The notes beneath the pieces were generated by a model that was given only the letters and a program-made list of their open reading frames with translations, was not told the origin of the DNA and did no database searches. This document shows positions 59,023 through 64,000 of a stretch of 64,000 nucleotides of DNA, piece after piece. The stretch spans positions 1 to 64,000 of the forward strand of contig NZ_LPWF01000025.1 in assembly GCF_001723305.1 (NCBI RefSeq), given 5' to 3'. A program made the translations under genes and the position numbers. Within the stretch, counting starts at the first letter, position 1; every line of letters begins with the position of its first letter. The DNA comes from Methyloceanibacter superfactus (GTDB lineage Bacteria > Pseudomonadota > Alphaproteobacteria > Rhizobiales > Methyloligellaceae).

Positions 59023-59436
59023 ATGAAGAAAGCCAAACTTTGGTATGCCATCGCCGATGGCGGGCGGGCCCGTTTCGTCGAGCGCGATGAGAATGGATTT
59101 TTCCACACCGTCGCCAGCTTCGAGTCTACGGATCTCCATGCGCGCGCCGCCGATCTCGGCACGGAGCGTCCGGCCAAGGTCCACGACCGCGCCGGAACGG
59201 GACGCCACGCGGTCGAGCCGCGGCAGGATCTCAAGCAGCAGGCCAAGCAGGATTTCGTCAAGCTCGTCGCCGACGAGCTTGCCGCCGAGCATGGACGCGG
59301 GGCCTTCGATCAGTTGATGCTGGTGGCTCCGCCCGGCGTTCTCACCGAGCTTAAGCAGAGCCTGGCCAAGCCGATTGCCGACCTCGTCGTGCGCGACCTC
59401 CAGAAAGACCTGACCAAGGTGCCGACCACGATCTGA
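59023..59436 (+). CDS. Host attachment family protein
   Basis: 137 residues: LWYAIADGGRARFVERDENG, FHTVASFES, then VHDRAGTGRHAVEPRQDLKQ, FVKLVADELAAEHGRGAFDQ and LMLVAPPGVLTELKQSL. This matches the host-attachment (baeRF-like) family named from an Agrobacterium plant-attachment gene; the biochemical role is unknown. It starts 12 bases after the cytochrome gene, so it is probably co-transcribed. Confidence 0.82.
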   Translation: MKKAKLWYAIADGGRARFVERDENGFFHTVASFESTDLHARAADLGTERPAKVHDRAGTGRHAVEPRQDLKQQAKQDFVKLVADELAAEHGRGAFDQLMLVAPPGVLTELKQSLAKPIADLVVRDLQKDLTKVPTTI

Positions 59437-59462
59437 CCGGGCATTTGGCGCCGCGCTAGGAT

Positions 59463-62168
59463 CTAGGCCGCGTCCTGGATCGGGGTGGGGAGCCTCAGTC
59501 TCACCTTGCGCAGCGACATGTCTTCCGGGTCGGCGCGGATTTCGAAGCCGAGCGCCCGGCACATATCGAGCATGCGCGTATTTTGCTCCAGCACCTCGCC
59601 GTTCAGTTCCTGCAATCCCTCCCGCTCGGCGTAGCGGATCAAGTGCCGCATCAGGATCCAGCCGATGCCGGTGCCCTTCAGGTCGCTGCGCACGATGATG
59701 GCATATTCGCCATTCGCGTAATCAGGATCGGCCGCCAGCCGCGCGACGCCATAGAGCTCGGTCTCGTCCTTGTCGACGGCGACGAAAGCCATGGCGCGCG
59801 CATAGTCGATCTGCGTGAACCGCGCGATGAACTTGTGGGAGAACTCCTTGCGCGGGGCAAGGAAGCGGAAGCGGATATCCTCGGGCGAGAGCTTGTCGAC
59901 GAACGCGCCATAGAGATGCTCGTCGGCCGGCCGGATCGGCCTGATCAGGATGCGCTCCCCGTCGGCCGTCTCGGTCCAACGCTCCCATTGGTTGGGGTAG
60001 GGCCGGATGGCGAGGCGCGGATTGGGACCGTCCTTCTCCACTTCCTTCGGGTCGATGCGGATGCGGGCATCGACAGCGATGACGCCCGTCTCGTCGGCGA
60101 TCAGCGGATTGATGTCGAGTTCCTTCACCGCTGGGCAGTCCACCACGAGCTGGGACAGGCGCACCAAGCGTCGGCGATCCCCGCCGAGATCGGCCGCCGG
60201 CGGCTCGCGATAGCCTTCCAAGAGTTTATAGATACGGGTCTGGGCCATGAGTTCGCGCGCCAGCACGGTGTCGAGCGGCGGCAGCGCCACGGCGGTGTCG
60301 CGGATGATCTCCGTCGCGGTGCCGCCCGCGCCGAACAGGATCATGGGACCGAACAACTGGTCCTCGTAAACACCCATCAGGAGTTCGTGCGCTTGCTTGC
60401 GCATGACCATCGGCTGCACCGTGAAGCCCTGCACATTGGCATTCGGGCAGACCTCGCGGGTGCGTAAGTGCATGCGCTCCGCCGCGTGACGCGCCTCGGC
60501 CGGCGTCCGCAAGCCGAGGCGGACGCCGCCCACGTCCGATTTATGGGAGATATCGTCGGAGAGGATCTTCACCACGACCGATTCGGCCTGCTGCAGAAGC
60601 GCGTGCGCGATCGTCTCGACCTCTTCCGGCGTGGCCGCCACGCGCGTCGCCACGGTGGGAATGCCGAAGGCCGACAGCACCGCCTTGGCTTCCGGCTCGG
60701 TGAGCACCGTGCGGCCGGCTTTGACCGCCGTGCGCATGATCGCGCGGGCCGCTTCGTCGGCGATATTGGTGTGGCTCGTGGTCTTGGGCGGCGTGCGCAT
60801 CAACGCCTCTTGGGCCTTGGTGTACTGCCACAGATAGAAGAAGCCCTTGATCGCGTCGTTGGGCGATTCATACGAGGGGATGCCGGCGTCGTGGAATTTC
60901 TTGCGCCCGCCGGCGGCCGCCTCCGCGCCGAGCCAGTTGGTGAGCAGGGGCGGCAAGGATTTGGGATGGGGTGCCTCATGCACCGCATCGAGCACCGCTT
61001 GCGCCGCCTCGGTCGACGAGGCGAGGGCCGTGGGGCAATTCATCACCAGGATGCCGTCGGCCGTGACGTCGTTGAGCACCGCCTTGAGGGTCGCCTTGTA
61101 GCGGTCCGGGGTCGCGTCGCCGATAATGTCGATGGGATTGGCCCGCGACCAGTTGGCGGGCAGCACCGCGTCCAGCGCCGTCACCAGCCCGTCGCTCAGG
61201 GGGGCGAGCTTGCCGTCGAGGCGCATCAGATCGTCCACCGCCAGCACGCCCGCGCCGCCCCCATTGGTGACGATCAGCAGCTTGTTGCCTTGGACCGGCT
61301 TCACGGTCGAGAGGGTTTCGGCGGCGGTGAACAGCTCCTCCAACTCCTCGACACGCACCAGACCGGCGCGGCGGAACGCGGCGCTCACGGCTGCGTCGCT
61401 GCCGGCCAGCGCGCCCGTATGGGTCGCCGCGGCGCGCGCGGCTTCCGCGTTGCGGCCGGACTTGATCACGATCACGGGCTTGGCGCGCGCGGCGGAGCGC
61501 GCCGCCGACATGAACTTGCGCGCCGCGGGGATCGTCTCAAGATAAAGCAGGATGGAGCTTGTCGACACGTCGGCGGCGAGAAAGTCGAGCAGATCGCCGA
61601 CGTCGACATCGGTCATGTCGCCCATGGAGACGACATAGGAAAAGCCGATGTCGCGGGCAGCGGCCCAATCGAGAATGCCGGTCATCAGCGCGCCGGACTG
61701 CGACAGAAACGCGAGCTTGCCGGCCCGCGGATGGTTCAGGCCGAAATTGGCGCTCAGGCCCAGCTCCGGCACGGAGATGCCGAGACAGTTGGGGCCGATA
61801 AGGCGCAGGCAATAGGGGCGCGCGGCATCGAGCATGGCCTGCTTGAGGGCAGCGCTGAGGCCGGCGGTGATGACCACCGCGGCGCGGGTGCCCTTCTTGC
61901 CGAGCTCCTCGATGATCGGCGGCACGGTGTCGGGCGGTGTGGCAATGACGGCAAGTTCGGGCGCCGCGGGGAGCGACGTCACCGACTTGAAGCATTCGTG
62001 CCCGGCGACCGCGGCGTGATGGGGGTTGACGAGATAGACCTCGCCCTGAAAGCCGCCCGACAGGATGTTCTCGGTGAGCGTGGCACCCACCGATCCCGGC
62101 TCGTCGCTCGCGCCGATCACCACGACCGAGCGCGGGCGGAGCACATGTTCGAGATTACGGACTGTCAT
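59463..62168 (-). CDS. ADP-forming acyl-CoA synthetase fused to a GNAT acetyltransferase (PatZ-like)
   Basis: 901 residues. Residues 1-460: CoA-binding and succinyl-CoA-ligase-like domains (RPRSVVVIGASDEPGSVGAT, GPNCLGISVPELGL, VTNGGGAGVLAVDDLMRL). Residues about 480-700: ATP-grasp domain (VVKILSDDISHKSDVGGVRL, FGAGGTATEIIRD). C-terminal about 200 residues: GNAT fold (IRPIRPADEHLYGAFVDKLS, IIVRSDLKGTGIGWILM). The layout is that of the Pat/PatZ lysine acetyltransferases that acetylate acetyl-CoA synthetase. Whether the synthetase half is active cannot be told, although HKSD keeps a histidine. Confidence 0.9.
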   Translation of the reverse strand: MTVRNLEHVLRPRSVVVIGASDEPGSVGATLTENILSGGFQGEVYLVNPHHAAVAGHECFKSVTSLPAAPELAVIATPPDTVPPIIEELGKKGTRAAVVITAGLSAALKQAMLDAARPYCLRLIGPNCLGISVPELGLSANFGLNHPRAGKLAFLSQSGALMTGILDWAAARDIGFSYVVSMGDMTDVDVGDLLDFLAADVSTSSILLYLETIPAARKFMSAARSAARAKPVIVIKSGRNAEAARAAATHTGALAGSDAAVSAAFRRAGLVRVEELEELFTAAETLSTVKPVQGNKLLIVTNGGGAGVLAVDDLMRLDGKLAPLSDGLVTALDAVLPANWSRANPIDIIGDATPDRYKATLKAVLNDVTADGILVMNCPTALASSTEAAQAVLDAVHEAPHPKSLPPLLTNWLGAEAAAGGRKKFHDAGIPSYESPNDAIKGFFYLWQYTKAQEALMRTPPKTTSHTNIADEAARAIMRTAVKAGRTVLTEPEAKAVLSAFGIPTVATRVAATPEEVETIAHALLQQAESVVVKILSDDISHKSDVGGVRLGLRTPAEARHAAERMHLRTREVCPNANVQGFTVQPMVMRKQAHELLMGVYEDQLFGPMILFGAGGTATEIIRDTAVALPPLDTVLARELMAQTRIYKLLEGYREPPAADLGGDRRRLVRLSQLVVDCPAVKELDINPLIADETGVIAVDARIRIDPKEVEKDGPNPRLAIRPYPNQWERWTETADGERILIRPIRPADEHLYGAFVDKLSPEDIRFRFLAPRKEFSHKFIARFTQIDYARAMAFVAVDKDETELYGVARLAADPDYANGEYAIIVRSDLKGTGIGWILMRHLIRYAEREGLQELNGEVLEQNTRMLDMCRALGFEIRADPEDMSLRKVRLRLPTPIQDAA

Positions 62169-62221
62169 GCAGTGCGCACGGACCTCGTGGCTAGAGTGGA
62201 CGTCATGACCAAAGTCTCAAG

Positions 62222-62245
62222 TCTCATTGCAAATCTCATTGCAAG
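62222..62245. repeat. Short tandem repeat at the end of a hypothetical gene
   Basis: Two direct copies of TCTCATTGCAA, 12 bases apart, span the minus-strand stop codon at 62236. The upstream copy is outside the gene. Confidence 0.6.
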
Positions 62246-62610
62246 GGTTGGACCATGACGACCTTGAAGGTACGCATTTGGTCGTCATGCTCCTTGATGG
62301 AGACATACTCGCCCTGCCTGAACACATGATCGCCGAAACGGTAGCCGGACTCATCGTCGTCGGCATCGCCGAGCAGGTCGTAATGCAGTGCCCATGAACC
62401 GCCGGGCTTGCGAATGAGATGGCCGACCTCGTCGTCATCGCCTTCCCAAAAACGGCGCACCCGGCAGCGATCGCGCAAGCCCTTCCACGCTTCGTGGTCG
62501 ATATGCCCGTCGTCGCTAAGCGGCGCGGTGAACTCGTAGCCGTGCGCGCTGCTGCCATCCGGAAAATCATGGTCGCGGGCCAGCTCCAGGCGAATCTTAT
62601 AAAGGCTCAT
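62236..62610 (-). CDS. Hypothetical protein
   Basis: 124 residues from ATG 62610 (MSLYKIRLELARDHDFPDGS). Acidic and aromatic, with RVRRFWEGDDDEVGHL, WALHYDLLGDADDDESGY and a C-terminal beta-rich MRTFKVVMVQ. No membrane span or signal peptide. I do not recognise the family, but it looks like a genuine globular cytosolic protein. A FixK-type box at 62688 lies 84 bases upstream, between it and the divergent transporter. Confidence 0.65.
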   Translation of the reverse strand: MSLYKIRLELARDHDFPDGSSAHGYEFTAPLSDDGHIDHEAWKGLRDRCRVRRFWEGDDDEVGHLIRKPGGSWALHYDLLGDADDDESGYRFGDHVFRQGEYVSIKEHDDQMRTFKVVMVQPLQ

Positions 62611-62687
62611 AATGATCCTCACTCAATTAAGAAGTGTCTTTAGAGATTTCATGACGAAACGGAGACCAGAAGCGATTTGCCGCAGCC

Positions 62688-62701
62688 TTGAGAAAGGTCA
62701 A
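62688..62701. promoter_or_regulatory. FixK/FNR-type box in a divergent intergenic region
   Basis: TTGAGAAAGGTCAA fits TTGAN-N4-NTCAA. Its centre is 96 bases from the transporter start (62791) and 84 from the hypothetical gene start (62610); either or both could be regulated. Confidence 0.55.
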
Positions 62702-62790
62702 TTGCCCAGCAATAGGGCAGGGGGGCGTCACCGAGGGGTCAATGCAAAGGATAAGAGGCGGCGGATTGGCGTGACTGCTATGCAACGGCC

Positions 62791-64000
62791 ATGACGTCCG
62801 CGTCTCCCAGCCCGAGCGCCACCGAGGCGCCTGCTCTTCTCGGTAAGCTTAAGGCCGCGTTGATCACGCCGATCCGCGCCATGCGGCTGCGCTATCTGCC
62901 GCTGCTGATGATCTACTACGCCTATGGCGCGCTCGGCCTCGTGGCCATCGCCGAGGCTTTCTGGGTTAAGGACGCCCTGAGCTTCACCCCGGCGGAGCTC
63001 GCCGCCATCGGCGTCTGGCTGACTCTGCCCTGGACCATCAAGATGGTGTTCGGCCAGCTTGCCGACTCCGTGCCGATTCTCGGCTCCCAGCGCCGTGTCT
63101 ATGTGGTGATCGGCGCGAGCCTCGTGGCGTCGGGGCTGGTGCTGATGGCCGGGGCCGCCGGCGGTTGGATCGACTTCGCCGGCAAGAACGCCCTCTACGT
63201 CACCGCGCAACTCCTCATCGTGGTCGGCGTGGTGCTGCAAGACGTCATCGCCGACGCTATGACCACCGAGGTGGTCGAGCGCGTTCTGCCCGACGGCACG
63301 CCGAAGCCCAAAGCCGAATTGGAGCGCGAGCTCGGTCTCGTCCAGGTGCTCGGGCGCCTGGCGCTGTGGTCCGGCATCTTGTCGGTCTCCGGCCTCTCCG
63401 GCTGGCTCGCGCAGATCTATTCCTACGAGACCGTGTTTCTCCTCGGACTTGCCATTCCCGCCATCTCGCTCACCGGCGCCATGCTCGTCCGTCTCGACGG
63501 CGCCGAGCGCAAGCCTATCGACTGGCGCATTCTCGGTGGCGGTCTCGTCTTCGGCGCGGTGGTGCTTGCCATCGGTCTCGGCGGTTTGCCGCTGGGCCAG
63601 GAGCTTGTGTTTCTCATCTCGCTGACGGTGATCGCAGCCATGCTCTACCGCATCGCCGAGGATCTCGACGAGGCCCATCGCAAGCGCATCTTCTACGCGG
63701 CGCTCGTGATCTTCCTCTTCCGCTCCGCGCCCGGCGTCGGCGAAGGCTATCGCTGGTTCACCATCGACATGCTCGGCTTCGACGAGGCGTTTTACGGCAC
63801 GCTCGCCCAGATCGGCGCCGGGCTGGCCTTGGCTGGCGCCTGGCTCTTCTCCGATGTCATCACCCGCAAGCCCATCGCCAAGGTGCTGCTGTGGCTCACT
63901 GTCATCGGCACGGTGCTGGCGCTACCCAATATCGCGCTGACGCTTCGCTTCGATGAGTGGACCCAGGAGCATCTCGGCTTTGGCGCGCGCGCCATCGCCT
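62791..64000 (+). CDS. BT1/FBT-like membrane transporter, runs off the window
   Basis: ATG 62791 opens a frame (MTSASPSPSATEAPALLGKL) that continues without a stop to the window end, at least 403 residues. Hydrophobic helices begin at about residue 38 (LRYLPLLMIYYAYGALGLVA). The motif LPWTIKMVFGQLADSVPILG then SQRRVYVVIG resembles the folate-biopterin transporter (BT1) branch of the MFS. At least ten spans are visible. Folate uptake would suit a folate-dependent methylotroph, but the substrate is inferred. A FixK-type box lies upstream. Confidence 0.75.
   Translation, partial: MTSASPSPSATEAPALLGKLKAALITPIRAMRLRYLPLLMIYYAYGALGLVAIAEAFWVKDALSFTPAELAAIGVWLTLPWTIKMVFGQLADSVPILGSQRRVYVVIGASLVASGLVLMAGAAGGWIDFAGKNALYVTAQLLIVVGVVLQDVIADAMTTEVVERVLPDGTPKPKAELERELGLVQVLGRLALWSGILSVSGLSGWLAQIYSYETVFLLGLAIPAISLTGAMLVRLDGAERKPIDWRILGGGLVFGAVVLAIGLGGLPLGQELVFLISLTVIAAMLYRIAEDLDEAHRKRIFYAALVIFLFRSAPGVGEGYRWFTIDMLGFDEAFYGTLAQIGAGLALAGAWLFSDVITRKPIAKVLLWLTVIGTVLALPNIALTLRFDEWTQEHLGFGARAIA

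Noticed and set aside
60468-62258. 596-residue plus-strand frame antisense to the acyl-CoA synthetase/acetyltransferase
   Set aside because: The minus-strand gene has complete family motifs throughout; this frame is an antisense shadow rich in Arg, Gly and His.

Overview
The window is about 63% GC, densely coding, and looks like a chromosomal segment of a methylotrophic alphaproteobacterium of the order Hyphomicrobiales (Methyloceanibacter or Methyloligella relatives fit best; this is inference from gene content, not a search). Pointers are the three-subunit N-methylglutamate synthase next to folD, a complete oxidative pentose phosphate block, FixL/FixJ/FixK oxygen control, and a bacterial P3-type proton ATPase.

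Layout. 1-5.2 kb: tandem repeats, mgsABC, a small unknown gene and folD. 5.1-7.5 kb: an AMP-binding acyl-CoA ligase on the minus strand, a truncated FAD oxidoreductase that collides with the end of folD, and a divergent GbsR/MarR regulator. 7.5-11.8 kb: an RND efflux pump and its adaptor. 11.9-24.6 kb: a probable c-di-GMP-controlled exopolysaccharide locus with a GH5 endoglucanase, a long HlyD-type adaptor, a cellulose-synthase-like GT2 with C-terminal PilZ, a receiver-TackOD1 protein, a TolC-like outer-membrane factor, a hybrid histidine kinase with a degenerate receiver, a receiver-PilZ protein and a CheY-like receiver. 24.8-35.3 kb: a modD remnant and pgl, rpe, pgi, tal, HAD phosphatase, zwf, gnd, tkt and a ROK kinase. 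35.6-47.5 kb: proton ATPase, small secreted and membrane proteins, a MacAB-like exporter, a Na+/H+ antiporter, a globin remnant and a lone modC. 47.5-53.2 kb: pyrophosphatase, a DUF6455 protein, two tandem diguanylate cyclases, a CYTH-CHAD protein and a hibernation factor. 53.4-62.7 kb: an oxygen-response block with two cytochromes c, a universal stress protein, fixL, fixJ, a receiver-like protein, fixK, a host-attachment-type protein and an ADP-forming acyl-CoA synthetase/acetyltransferase. The window ends inside a BT1/MFS-type transporter.

Two threads link distant genes. First, palindromes of the FixK/FNR type (TTGAN-N4-NTCAA) occur upstream of at least six genes at 38, 48, 53, 57 (two) and 62.7 kb, suggesting one microaerobic regulon run by the local FixLJ-K cascade. 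Second, c-di-GMP signalling recurs: two diguanylate cyclases at 48.6-51.1 kb and two PilZ proteins in the polysaccharide locus.

A caution governs the annotation. About twenty genes are interrupted by frameshifts, and nearly all fit the loss of one base, in genes that are otherwise fully conserved (transketolase, glucose-6-phosphate isomerase, FixK and others). This points to sequencing or assembly deletions rather than gene decay. I annotate those loci as single genes spanning the break and give the approximate break position. By contrast, three fragments (oxidoreductase, modD, globin) lack most of their sequence and look like true remnants.
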